Part shown: piece after piece, positions 25,304 to 36,299 of the stretch | Layout: each line of letters starts with the position of its first letter | Numbering within the stretch: the first letter of the stretch is position 1 | Assembly (NCBI RefSeq): GCF_030272615.1 | Contig: NC_081414.1 | Span: 819,550,396-819,614,395 of the forward strand | Length of the DNA stretch: 64,000 nucleotides | Source of the DNA: Cryptomeria japonica | Taxonomy: Eukaryota; Streptophyta; Pinopsida; Cupressales; Cupressaceae | Direction of reading: 5' to 3' | Program-made: the position numbers and the translations under genes | The notes under the pieces: generated by a model | Database searches by the model: none | Seen by the model: the letters and a program-made list of their open reading frames with translations, nothing else | Told to the model about the DNA's origin: nothing

Positions 25304-25450
25304 TGTCTCAACATCAAATACTACCATGCCTTAAATCAAATAAAAGTCAAAAGATCGAAAAACAATTGCAAAGAGAAAAATTGCACTCTCATGAAAACTA
25401 TTTTATGGCACCTTGGGCAAGCACCATGATGAAAACCTACTTGCAGGCAT

Positions 25451-27271
25451 CATTCGTGAATAACCTAATACTTGTTACCTATAAGCACTCCTCACACACC
25501 TAGGGGCCCCATTCATATCATTTCATCCACCCACCTCCCTTCATTTGCACCCTACCCATTTTATTTTAACTAAGGATTGGATGCAATAAATTTATCTATG
25601 CTTCAGGAAGCATGCTTAGCCTATATCCCCTATTGGTACCTTTAGACACAAAGAAGTAGACACTACTACAACATGATCCTCTCCAAAAGCAAAACAATTC
25701 CAAGATTCATACAACCCACCCCACCTAATCCTGGCCTAACCCCTTCCCTCAACCTTGGGTGACCATTTTGGCATGGATCAACCTTTCATCAACATCATTA
25801 TCATGGTTATACAACACCTTGGTTCCTTTCCATGTCAAGAAGTAGCATCAGCATATGTCCCCATTGTCTAGTTGGTCTATTTCTTAAAGTCAATAATTTT
25901 AGCATCATTCAAATTTTTCTTGTCTCATCTTCCAACATACTTCACCAAGACCACCATGGTCCATTGAAATGGACCCAAAGGTTAAAAAAATTCTAGTTTT
26001 TCACTTTCACAATGAAAAAGAATAAAACCTTCACGCCTTTGATCACCAAGATAACAATATGGACAAAGTGAGAGCATACAGTTGAAGGGGTAGAACAATA
26101 TTAAAATAAAATGCTTGTTGGCAACAAGTCGCACGACCCAATATTGTAACTATTACAAAATTTGAAAGCAAGACTAGAAAGGATCAAACTAGTTCTTGCG
26201 GTGACAAGTCTTCCAAATGAATTACAAAATGAAACTAGAAAGGAATCAAACTAGTTCTTGCGACAAGCCTTCTGGAACACATATAAAATCTAAACTCCAT
26301 CAGATTAACTTTAGCAATATTAATGTTGGAAACTGAAAATAATTCATTGTTGTCTTAACAGCTTAGCCTGTCAAACTTAAACAAAAGTTATACTAATCAG
26401 TAGAGAAGTATCTAATTTATACATTTTAACAAACAAGCACTAATACTTAAGTTATAAATCAAACCTCTAGTTCGGACAGCAGCAACTCCACTGAAAACTA
26501 TTAATTAAAATATACAGTCCCTAATGTTGTATGACTGCACAACAGTGAGAAAGTAATTTAATATTGGACAAGCTGATTCCTATGAAATAAATAGCAGCAC
26601 TCCCTTAAAGGTGCAGCCAACCTACAAAAGGTCAGAAATAATATGTGAAGATTTCACACTAAAATCTTGTCAAAATAAATAATCTAAAATCATCTTGGTC
26701 TGATGCTAATAACTTCCCACATAACAAAATCTAGAACTCTAACAAACAAATTTTGAAAAATCACACTAAGTTGTAAAATATTCTAAAAATACCACAGCAA
26801 AAAAAATTGAAACTAGAGAACTGCAAACCAACTTAAATCTGGAAAATCAATATTCAACTCAATTTCTGAAATCGTCATAAAGCTCCTAAAAATAATCTTT
26901 CCACGCATATGCGATCTTCAAAAGGAATTGAATATAATGGTTATGTGCCAATTCATCTACAAATCCAAACTGGAAACCAAGAGGGCTTTCTTCCTCCAAC
27001 CAAAAGATCAACACAAGGTGCTTGATCTTCAAGAAAGGGGTTTTGGCAACCATATAATAAATGATTCTTCACTCTGCCCAGCTCCTTTTTCTATAACCTT
27101 TTGCAAGGAATTTAATATTACTTTATCTTTTTCCCTTTCTCCAATACTTAATTTAAGAAGCATCCAGGAAATACATTTAAATAAACATTACTTTTGGCCC
27201 CTATCCTAGTGACACATTATAAAAAAACATTTTAATAATAAAACATAACTTGCTTTTTTATGAATATAACC
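25451..27271. other. AT-rich sequence, one short tandem duplication
   Basis: No gene seen. Near 26165-26275 a unit of about 62 bp (ACTAGAAAGGATCAAACTAG with TTCTTGCG) occurs twice. The right end adjoins the terminal repeat of an hAT element at 27272. Confidence 0.4.
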
Positions 27272-29802
27272 TATGTTACCCCAAGTTTCCAAGATGAAGG
27301 GATGGGAGGATGGAGAAACGAGTTTCCAGGACGAATTTTTTTTGCCATTTTATGGGATAGAGGGAACGGCTATATAGAAGTTAGGAAAAATTTAAAATAT
27401 GTAGGGAAATTTTCAGATTGCTTCCAAATTATCAATTTCATACACTCATAAATTTAATTCATTGAATCTGGAATCAATAATCGCTGCCAATATGCATGTA
27501 ATTAATATCATATATGAATATCAAAATGCCCAAAGGCTGCAAATTTCAACAAAATGAAAAATATCATATATCAATGTATCACAGTATCATATATCAAAAT
27601 ACTAAAAAGCCTCAAAAGAGCCAAGAAAGTATATTGCTGCCCCTAATCTTCATCAAAATCAATGTCATTGCCACTACTATTAGCCTCAACCTCAAAAGTT
27701 GCATCATCCAACAAAACCCCAACCAACTCCACTTGTGCCTCATCCTCATCAACCTAGGTGGCGTCTTCAAGATTAATATCCCACCATAAAACTAGACTCT
27801 ATCGATACACTAAAGTATGACGATCTCTAAGTCGCAGAGCACTACGCACAGCCACTAACTTCTCGACTCGTCTAGAGGTAAGCCTATTCCTCTTGATGGA
27901 GTAGATAAAGCTATATGTAGACCAATTCCTCTCTACAAAAGAGGAACTAGCAACTTGTAAAAGTAGGTGAATGGCAAGCATCCTCAACTCTAGTGCATTT
28001 GCCCCATGCCATTGCCACCATCCAATAGGGGTTTTTTGTGCCATCGCCACTATATCCATCCTCGCCTCTAATGTGTTTAAGTTTGAAACATCAAGATTTG
28101 AGAAGGCAACCCATTGTACCCAAAGAATATTGGCTTGCTCAAGTGAATACATCTTTTTAAGTGCCTACATGAACCCATGTCTCACCTCAATATCATCAAA
28201 AGGAGCGGACCTTCCAGTCTTGGGCTCATACCATTTTGTATTAAGTGCAAAGGCTGCCATGTGAAGTATTCATAGTGTTCGACCTCCACATGACAATGGG
28301 CTTAATATACTCCTCATATAAGTCCAAATTATGATCCATAATCAAAATTATTTGCTTCATTTTTGAATCATGTTATCAAAAGTCTCATATATCTCTCCAA
28401 GGTTAGGAGAGTCCCTATCAACGTATCTAATGACATCTAAAACAGGCGAGATGATAGAGCAAACATATCTGCAAAGTGTAAAAAAAGATTTTAAATAAGA
28501 ATAAGAGTAAGTTAATTGACAACTAGGAAACTTAGAAACTTTCAAAGATTCAACAATAAAATTAAAATTAAAATATTAAAATCAGAATCTTTTAATAAAA
28601 TCTGAAAATCAGCAATGTCTTACTTCATAGTGGACCACCAATCACCATCAAAGATCCTTTGTTTGATGGTTTTTCCTGCAACAATGCTTGCATTAGGCCA
28701 TCTATTCCACTCTATATTCACTACCATCAATTGCAGAGCATCATGCACCTCAATCATCCTCTCTAACATAATGAAGTAATTGGCATATCTTGTCTCCACG
28801 AGTTTGAGAAATTCCTTCTTTAAAAAAGTCCTAAAGAGAGCAAGACAGGTGTGATGGTTGCAAATGAACATTTGAATAATTCTAGCTTGCGCCACCACTT
28901 CTTTTACCCAGTCTAATTTCCCTATGTCCTTTAATTCATTGTCCAATGCATGAACACAGAAAGGAGTCCAAAAGATGTGCTTGTAAGCACCCTACACCAT
29001 TTGCACACACGTGTTGAATCAATGATCCCCTGAACAACATTTGAGGCCCCAACCTCCTCTATAGCCTCTCTCAAAATGCCAAATTGAAAGTTTGTATCCT
29101 TGTGTTTCCCTAAACAATCAATGGCTTTAAGAAAATAAGAGCTAGTTGTGCATGTTACTATGATGTTGATGAGTGGTCGATGTCTAATATTGGTCCACCC
29201 ATCCATCACAATAGAACAGCATGTCCTCATCAAGTACGCCTCATGTCCTCCATCACCCAACTCAAAAGAGGGACAAAAGATTTCCAAGGGGTACAAAAGA
29301 GGGACCAACATTAGCTATATCTTTGACCTTTTTTTTGAAATAAGAATGGGCCACATGAAATGGGATGGCATGGGCATAAAAAAATTCACCAATGGAAGTC
29401 TCTGTTATTTCCCATGCTTGCACATTGAACATTGAACTATCACTAGCCTTCCTCTTTCCTTTTTTGACATCCACACTATGAATAGCACTGCCCCTAGATG
29501 AATAGCACTACCCCTAGATGAAATTGCATTGGAATGGGCACATTTTTAGTTTTACACTTGTTTTTTGCCTCAATATGTAATTCTCATGCTCCTTTATTTC
29601 TTCACAAAATTTTACTTCATTGCCCGAAACACCCAAGAAATGAGACCACACCCTTGTGTAGCTCCCTCTAAAATCAGTAATTGCATATGTCACACAACCA
29701 CACCCTCCTCCCTCTTGAGTTTTTCTTTTTGACATTTGTGGGATGAACAAGGCAAAAAAGAGGTTTTTTGGGGTCAAAAGGGCCTTGTGCATAAGGTTAA
29801 GC

Positions 29803-30841
29803 TACGTAACCCGGGGACGCGTTCCCGAGCTAAAATCCCCCGTCCTCGTACTAGGGACGTTTCGAGGACACTTGGGGACAACAAGGGGACATCCCCTGCC
29901 ATCCCCAAAATTGCAAAATTTGTGGGAAACGTCTCGAAAACTTGGGGACGATAATGATTCTCAAAGGGAACGTCCCCCCATCCCCAATATGGTTGGGGGA
30001 CGTCCCCCCGTCCCAGGGACGGCCAGCCATCCCCATTTTCCCAGCACATTTAAAAAAAAAAAAAGACTCAAATGCTCAAAAAAAACATTTTTTAATTTTA
30101 TTATAGGTCTGTAAAACTGGATTTTCACTAATATGATGGGTAAACATGTCTGAATCACTTCCAAAAGCACTTAGAAATAATGAGCAGCAGCCTGGTAATA
30201 AATTTCACAAACACTTAGAACTCAGTAGTGCGTAAAAAAGTGGTTGCAGGTCTGCAATAGTGGACTTTTCACAATTATGAAAGGTAAACAGGTCTGAATC
30301 ATAGCCAAAAGCACTCAGAAATATGAATAACAGCTTGGTATAGAATTTCACAAACACCCAAAACTTTGTAGTGCATAAAGCAGCAGTTGTAGGTCATAAT
30401 AGAAATGGAAGACTATCAAAATATCCTCCAACCAGAAAGAAACGATGAACTACAAGCAAACAAGTGTTGGCATATTGACAATGTATTTTCAATCATGAAT
30501 GCATATTGAGTATTGACAATGAATTGTGAATTATGAATGCATATTGAGTATTGACAATGAATTTTGAGCACAAATGTGATATGTTAAGGTTCTATAATGT
30601 ACATATACCTTCTTTATCCATGTTTTCATATGAATATAATGTATAAATACATGCTTTATCTATTTTTCAACATTTAAAATTTCCCTATATATTTTAAATT
30701 TTCCCTATATTTTATATAGCCATCCCCTTTGTCGTCCCCCTGCCGTTCCCAAAATTGGCAAAAGAATTTCTCGTCCCGGAAACTCATCTTGTTGTCGCCT
30801 GTTGTCCCCATCCCTCCGTCCCGGAAACTCAAGGTAACATA
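29803..30841 (+). mobile_element. Non-autonomous hAT element, 1,039 bp, nested in the hAT transposase
   Basis: Ends are TACGTAACC at the left and GGTAACATA at the right, imperfect inverted repeats. They are flanked by GGTTAAGC (29795-29802) and GGTTTTAAGC (30842-30851), an 8-bp duplication with a 2-bp indel in one copy. The left 260 bp are packed with GGGGACG/CGTCCCC words. The right 250 bp match the 3' end of the plus-strand hAT at 33590-33706, so it is an internally deleted relative. No coding capacity. It splits the N-terminus of the minus-strand transposase. Confidence 0.8.
30105..30390 (+). repeat. 143-bp tandem duplication inside the nested hAT element
   Basis: AGGTCTG starts copies at 30105 and 30248, with a trailing AGGTC at 30391. 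Both copies contain TAAACATGTCTGAATCA-like sequence and TTTCACAAACAC. Shorter units of about 42 bp (GAATGCATATTGAGTATTGA) follow at 30470-30570. Confidence 0.7.
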
Positions 30842-31150
30842 GGTTTTAAGCTAGCCAAAGGGCACTCAAATCAGTTTTGTGGATTTTATGCTTCACCACT
30901 CCTACCCGAAGTTACATTTATTTCATTTCCAACTTCTTTGCCTTCTTGATCACTACTATCATAGCCAATGTTGCTCATTTTTATGTATGTAATGCAAGTT
31001 TGAAGTACAGAAATATGAGAAAAAGAAAAAATCAGACATTTATAATTTTATAGCCATTTGGCATTTCTTCTTGAAAGATTAAAACTTAGAAAAAAATTGA
31101 AAAGAAAAACCAAAAAAAACAAGGGTTTACTCACCTGTTGTTTCAAACCC

Positions 31151-33706
31151 TATTGTTTCGGGGACACATTTTTTAATAAATAAGACGTGTCGGGGACAAG
31201 TACTTGCCCAAGGACGGGGGGATGTGAGGAAACATCTTATCGACATTTCTAGATTGCGAAAAAAAGCAAGGGACATTTCCTATCATTAGGAACGCCACCG
31301 GAAAGACATGAGGGGATGTTCATTCGTCCCAGGGACGGCTGGGGACATCTCAGACATCTCTTGACTATCTCGATGACAATTGGACGTCCCTACACATCAA
31401 ACATAAAATAACAAAAAGAAACACCCTTCTTAGATTTTAATACATTTTTGGTGGCCCCCACACCTTCTAGGTCACCCTACACAGGTTAAAAACATAAAAA
31501 ACCTAACCTTCTTTGATCATTTTCTCATTGCCACCATTTTGCTGGAAGTGGACCTATGTATGCATTTGTAGGAATTGAAGCTTCAAAATTTGAAGCTATT
31601 TTCCTGGGTAGCTGAAGATATCAGCAGGGTTTGAAACAATGCAAGATCTTCTTCATCTAATATTTGAATTTCTGGTGTAAACAGAAGATAGTGTGACAAG
31701 ATGGTTTGAAACAGTTTTTGTTTTCAATTTTTTTTCTAAGTTTTAATCTTTAAAGAATAAATGCCAAATGGCTATAAAATTATAAATGTCTCTTTTTCTC
31801 ATATTTCAGCATTTCAAACTTTCATTGCACATAAAAATGAGCAACAGTGGCTATGATAGTAGTGATCAAGAAGGGGAAGAAATTGGAAATGAAATAAAAC
31901 GTAACTCAAATATTGTTTAGGTGATCATTGATTCAGCACGTGTGCAATTTGGCTGTCTTGATGGTGCAGGGTGCTTACAAGCACATGTTTTGGACTCTTT
32001 GTTGTGTTCATGCATTGAAGGACATAGGAAAATTAGATTGGGTAAAGGAAGTGGTGGCACAAGCTAAAAATATTCTAATGTTCATTTGCAACCATCACAC
32101 CTCACTTGCTCTCTTCGAGACTTTTTCAACGAAAGAATTTCTCAAACCTGTGGAGACAAGATATGCCAGTTACTTCATTATGTTAGAGAGGATGATTAAG
32201 GTGCATGATGCTCTACAATCGATGGTGATGAATACAAAGTGGAATGGATGGCCTAATGGAAGCAATGCTAAAGAAAAAGCCATCAAACAAAGGATCCTTG
32301 ATGACGATTGGTAGTTCACCATAAGGTAAGACATTGCTAATTTTCAGATTTTGTTAAAAAAAATCTGATTTTAATATTTTGATTTTAATTTTATTGTTGA
32401 ATCTTTGAAAATTTCTAAGCTTCCTAATTGTAAATTAACGTACTCTTATTCTTTGATCTTATTCTTATTTGAAATCTTTCTTTTACACTTTGCAAATATG
32501 TTTGCTACATCATCTCGCCTATTGTAGATGTCATCAAATATGCTGATACGAACTCTCACAATCATGGAGAGATAGGAGACTTTTGACAACATGATTCAAA
32601 AGATGAAGCAAGTAATTTTGGCTAAGGATAAGAATTTGTACTTATATGAGGAGCATATTAAGCCCATTATCATGCAAAGGTGGAACACTATGAACACTCC
32701 ACTTGACATGGCAGCTTTTGCACTAAATCCAAAATGGTATGATCCCATGATTGGAAGGTGTGCTCCTTCTAATGATACTGAGGTAAGACATGGGTTCATA
32801 TAGGCACTTCAAAAGATGTATTCACTTGAGCAGGCCAATATTCTTTTGGAACAATGGGTTGCCTTCTCAAATCTTGATGGTCCAAACTTCAACACGCCAG
32901 AGGTAAGGATGGATAGAGCAGTAACGACACAAAAACCCCAATTAGATGGTGGCAATGGCACAAGGCAAATGCACCAAAGTTGAGGATGATTGTCATTCGC
33001 CTTCTTTCGCAGGTTGCTAGTTCTTCTATTGCAAAGAGGAATTGGTCTACATATAGCTTTATTCACTCCATCAAAAGGAATAGGCTTACCTCTAGATGAG
33101 TGGAGAAGCTAGTGGTTGTGCATAGTGCTCTACGACTTAGGGATTGTCAAACTTCAGAATATCAACAGAGTCCAGCTTTACAATAGGATATTAATCCCAA
33201 AGATGCCACCCAGGTTGATGAGGACGAGGAACAGGCGGTATTGGTTGGAGTTTCGTTGGATGATGCATCCGTTGAGGTTAAGGCTAATAGTGGTAGTGAC
33301 ACTAATTTTGAAGAAGATTAGAGGCAGCAGCATACTTTCTTTGTTTTACTTTTGAGACTTGGGCCTCTTGACTCTTTTGAGACCTTTTAGTATTTTGATA
33401 TATGATACTGTGATACATTGATATATGATATTTTCATTTGTTGAAATTTGTAGCCTTTGGTCATTTTGATATTCATATATGCTGTAATTACATGTATATT
33501 TATAGCAAATATTGATTCCAGATTCAATGAATTATATTTACAAATGTATGAAATTAAAAATTTGAAAGCAATATGAAAATTTCCCTCTATATTTTAAATT
33601 TTCCCTATTTTTATATAGCAGTCCCATCCCCTAAAATGGCAAAAAAAAAAATCCATCTCGAAAACTCACTTCCCTGTCCCCCATCCCAGAAACTCGAGTT
33701 AACATA
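31151..33706 (+). mobile_element. hAT transposon, plus orientation, head to head with the minus copy
   Basis: The 5' subterminal region with GGGGAC/CGTCCC words lies at about 31155-31390, the leader to 31836, transposase 31837-33330, and the 3' end at 33706 (AACATA). Leader, coding and 3' regions mirror 27272-31110, so the two copies form a large imperfect inverted repeat with their 5' ends facing. The coding region is broken. Confidence 0.75.
31837..33330 (+). pseudogene. hAT transposase, second copy, internally deleted
   Basis: Starts MSNSGYDSSDQEGEE at 31837, then jumps after about 25 codons to DUF659-end/central-domain sequence (HVCNLAVLMVQGAYKHMFW, VETRYASYFIMLERMIKVHD) at 31928-32314. 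The BED finger and most of DUF659 are therefore deleted. 32591-32803 carries the next segment (MNTPLDMAAFALNPKWYDP). The C-terminal dimerisation region at 32990-33110 is frameshifted. Confidence 0.75.
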
Positions 33707-34904
33707 CGAATTATATCTTTACAAATAAAATGTCTTTATCAAAATAAAGCTTGGTTTAGGTCTCGCAATCATGTTAGACAATATTTGAAAAATAACTCAT
33801 AAGACCAAATATTTCTATCAGAGTTGGGGGTCCAACAACAAATATAAGCGCATATGTATCAATAATCATCTTAATCTATTTAAATTAATCAAGCAATAAC
33901 TTTTTTAACTTTAGGAACCAAGCATCAATAGTTCCATTTCCCATAATCAACCATGGTAGGGTTTGGAAAGGAAAGCCACAGAGGGTGCCCATCGACTATT
34001 CAGCCCAATTAAGCCCAAGAGCGTGCAGCATCCAACTAAGACAGCTCACCCCTTGGCCCACAAGCAGCAGGAAGATCGTTCTTTGATGATTCTATCCCTT
34101 GGGGTGGTCTACTTAATTCGAGGGAACCGGCCTATTGCCTCTCCCTAGCATATTTCCTCCAATTCCACATATGGTTGCTTGCAGGGCAAGGAATAGATGA
34201 ATTATTAATCATAGAAATGAATAGATTAGCAATCACTTGCTGGATTTACCAGTCTAATAATTATTGTGCAGACTTGTCTCTTTGATCTGATCACTTCAAT
34301 TTAGTAATCAGATATCTGCTAATTTCCCTAGTAACTTCTGCAGAGTGTAATATATGTATACTGCTTGTTCCTGCTGGATATAATAACTTATAACCGAATC
34401 TATTCCTTGAATGATTCCTCCCTATTCAATGCATGCAGATTGCAGATTATATCTATGATTCTGATCTGAATTCCTTCTGCTATTTCTGCTTTAGTTGATC
34501 TGCTCTAAATTGAATTAATTCTCATTGCTTGCTTACATTTTCAACTTCTCCTTATCTTCTATATATACCTCTTCAAGGAGGCGATCTTTCACCAAAAGTC
34601 AGCCTTATTATATAAATTTATTTTTAACTCTCCTCTCAAGGTGGAGCTTGAACCAAGGAGGGTCAGCACTTATCAATCAACTCAAACTTCAGCTGCCGTA
34701 TCATAGATGAAGTTGGCCATCATAGGAATTATAAAATGTATTTTTCCTTCATAGTTGGCCAACATATATTTAAAACGTTTTTCATAGAGCAAGAGACTCT
34801 AAAGAAAAGGTTGGCCTTAAACAGATTTAGTCTGATTTTGAGTCAGCCCCTCCTTTTTGGAGCTGCTATTGTGTGGTATAAAGCCCTTATCTCAAGCAGG
34901 GCAT
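33707..34904. other. No recognisable gene
   Basis: AT-rich filler between the hAT copy and the LTR-like repeat. The open frame at 33963-34148 shows no domain. Confidence 0.35.
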
Positions 34905-35149
34905 GACATCCTAGCCATTCATCTTCAACTATGATCCTTCCAATTTCAAATTAACTTTCAATCTCAACCATCCATTTAATCCAATTAATCCCAACTCTCC
35001 ATACACCAACTCCCTTCATTTAATCTACTCCTCACTCTCAAATTTAAATTCAAAATTTCTCTCATGCAGTCCTAGCCATCCATCCTAAAACGATCTCAAA
35101 CCTTCATTTATCCTCATCAAATCTATAAATCCACCCTTCAGTTGAGACA

Positions 35150-35221
35150 TGGACCAGCCAAGACTCAAACCTAGGACCTTCCATACACTGTTGGAGTGCT
35201 CTACCACTAAGCTACTCGCCC
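35150..35221 (-). promoter_or_regulatory. tRNA-like module, TRIM copy 2, 3' LTR
   Basis: Same fold with a few substitutions: D stem GCTT/GAGC, B box GGTTTGAGTCT. Probably a weaker promoter than its partner. Confidence 0.6.
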
Positions 35222-35347
35222 CTCTTGGACCAGTCCATCATCAGTTCGGGTGTGGCTTATTTCCAACACCAACACCCCCCCTTGGCCACACCTCTCGTGT
35301 GCTTGGGGCTCCTAGCCTGGACCTGACTCTGATACCATGTTGAGACA

Positions 35348-35419
35348 TGGACCAGCTAGGACTCGAACCTAGGACCTTCCATACATTGTTGGAGTGCTCT
35401 ACCACTGAGCTACTAGCCC
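35348..35419 (-). promoter_or_regulatory. tRNA-like module, TRIM copy 2, 5' LTR (best preserved)
   Basis: Acceptor GGGCTAG/CTGGTCC with A after it (two G-U pairs), perfect four-base D stem GCTC/GAGC around AGTGGTA, anticodon-like stem CTCCA/TGGAA with 8-nt loop, and T stem CTAGG/CCTAG around TTCGAGT. The A box TAGCTCAGTGGTAGAGC (35412-35396) and B box GGTTCGAGTCC (35369-35359) match Pol III consensus. The enlarged anticodon loop argues against a working tRNA. Confidence 0.7.
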
Positions 35420-35770
35420 CTCTTGGACCAGTCCATCGTTTCCGGGTGTGGCTTATTTCCAACACCAACGCCTTCCACAAGCCATTTTCAAGAGAAGCGA
35501 AGAATCCAAATAGGTATATTCTGCCACATTGAGGACTCCAAAAAGCGACTCAACATCAAGCATATTGTGAGCATATCCACACACACAACAGGTTTGCTTT
35601 GGTTATAAGTTTTTCAATTCAAATTTACATACATAGTTTGCTCAATTAGAGTTAATGATAGGATTAAATTTTGGTTTTGTTTCCTTGTTTTACATTTGTT
35701 TTCTCATCCTACAAGTAAACAAAAATTCCCAACGAAAACTATCATAGCAACGGACAATTGAAAAAACTTT

Positions 35771-36299
35771 AAAATCAATTAAGACTCAATGTTTAAGAAG
35801 GCGGTTACTAAGTTAATAATATTCACATTCTCTTCATACCCTAACTTGAAGAAAGAAGCCCTGCTGCCATCCCATACCAGGTCCCATTACCTATAACCAT
35901 GAGGTGATTTTTTTTAAAAGACTATGTAAGTGCAAATTGGCAATTTTTTATTGTGAGTTGATTTCTACAAGCATACTTCATTCTTTGAGAATGACTTAAA
36001 TGATCTGCTTGTGACTAGAAAGGGAGACAAATTTCAGTTGTAATTACATGAATCATCCTAGGTGACTGCTAACACTAGCCTCTGAATTGCACTCGACTAC
36101 ACCAAAAACAATCCAAGTCTTCTTGTTTGCAAGTCTTGAAACTAACTTTGACAAACTTACAGAGCTGGGAAAATTTCAAACATGCTCAGAAAGAATTCGA
36201 AAACATGACAATATTTGCCAGTGACGTATGAATGAAAATCAAAAAAAATTGAACGCTTTGAATATTTTCTCTACTTGCAAGAGCTTTGATCTGACAGTA
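35771..36299. other. No recognisable gene
   Basis: AT-rich sequence; nothing supported on either strand. Confidence 0.35.

Larger units (their letters stand above)
24988..25313 (+). mobile_element. Complete TRIM retrotransposon with tRNA-like LTRs (copy 1)
   Basis: Two 131-bp direct repeats (24988-25118 and 25183-25313) both start TGTTGGTGTTGG and end TCTCAACA. They differ at about 8 positions. A primer-binding site TGGTATCAAAGCCAGG follows the first repeat with no gap (25119), matching the usual plant TGGTATCAGAGC site for initiator tRNA-Met. AAGGGGGGG (25174-25182) directly precedes the second repeat as a polypurine tract. TCAAA flanks both ends (24983-24987 and 25314-25318), a perfect 5-bp target duplication. 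The internal region is only 64 bp and non-coding, so the element must borrow proteins. Each LTR carries a tRNA-like module. A second copy is at 35140-35470. Confidence 0.93.
15601..25450 (+). mobile_element. Decayed Ty3/gypsy element (gag, PR, RT, insert, INT)
   Basis: Plus-strand gypsy domains are in normal order: gag (16240-17060), protease (about 17570), RT (18981-19530) and integrase C-terminal part (24499-25450). A 5-kb block of other sequence, including a satellite array, lies between RT and integrase, and a TRIM sits inside the integrase end. Stops occur every few dozen codons, so this is an old copy. Neither LTR can be placed with confidence. Confidence 0.7.
24499..25450 (+). pseudogene. 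Gypsy integrase C-terminal part, interrupted by a TRIM
   Basis: The open stretch 24499-24768 encodes LVYKTKAILPITVEFPSLKI, INDDEHRIAQLNKLEQL and LNALNYLSVYQNHL. This is the segment after the integrase core that is typical of plant gypsy pol (consensus like LVYG-EAVLP-E). After a stop, RGKFELNW continues the C-terminal domain. Reading stops at MYLK at 24976-24987, where the TRIM begins, and resumes with YYHA after it (25316 on). The host gene tail is therefore split exactly at the TRIM target duplication. Confidence 0.7.
27799..30978 (-). pseudogene. hAT transposase (BED, DUF659, hATC), broken
   Basis: From the ATG at 30978 comes MSN.GYDSSDQEG, then the nested element. Next are a BED-finger remnant at 29620-29700 (FRGSYTRVWSHFLGVSGNEV), DUF659-like sequence at 28931-29311 (MDGWTNIRHRPLINIIV), the central helical domain at 28620-28946 (VETRYANYFIMLERMIEVHD) and the C-terminal dimerisation domain at 27799-28152 (LLLQVASSSFVERNWSTYSF, IKRNRLTSRRVEKLV). 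hAT transposases cut and paste DNA with 8-bp target duplications. Frames change at each block. Confidence 0.8.
27272..31150 (-). mobile_element. hAT transposon, minus orientation, interrupted by a nested element
   Basis: Read on the minus strand: 5' leader from about 31150, transposase ATG at 30978, then after a 1,039-bp insertion (29803-30841) the BED finger, DUF659-like and central domains and the C-terminal dimerisation domain. The 3' end lies at 27272 (TATGTTACC as + strand start). Its last 400 bp match the 3' end of the plus-strand copy at 33360-33706 in inverted orientation. Stops and frameshifts show that it is dead. Confidence 0.8.
35140..35470 (-). mobile_element. Complete TRIM retrotransposon with tRNA-like LTRs (copy 2)
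   Basis: Same family as 24988-25313, opposite strand. On the minus strand the 5' LTR is 35470-35338, the primer site TGGTATCAGAG starts at 35337, the polypurine tract AAGGGGGGG is 35283-35275 and the 3' LTR is 35274-35140. CCTTC flanks both ends (35135-35139 and 35471-35475). The paralogous sequence at 14118-14129 has a single CCTTC in the same context, an empty site that proves insertion. The tRNA-like module is better preserved than in copy 1. One end base of each outer terminus has mutated. Confidence 0.93.
34905..35770 (+). mobile_element. LTR-like repeat copy carrying a TRIM
   Basis: Parallel to 13880-14540 over its length, but with the TRIM at 35140-35470 inserted in the CCACCCTTCCAC site. 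Its 5' part, present at 13485, is not recognisable here. Confidence 0.5.

Noticed and set aside
29743-30114. Plus-strand frame rich in Pro/Gly/Arg
   Set aside because: Falls on GGGGACG/CGTCCCC subterminal repeats of the nested hAT element.
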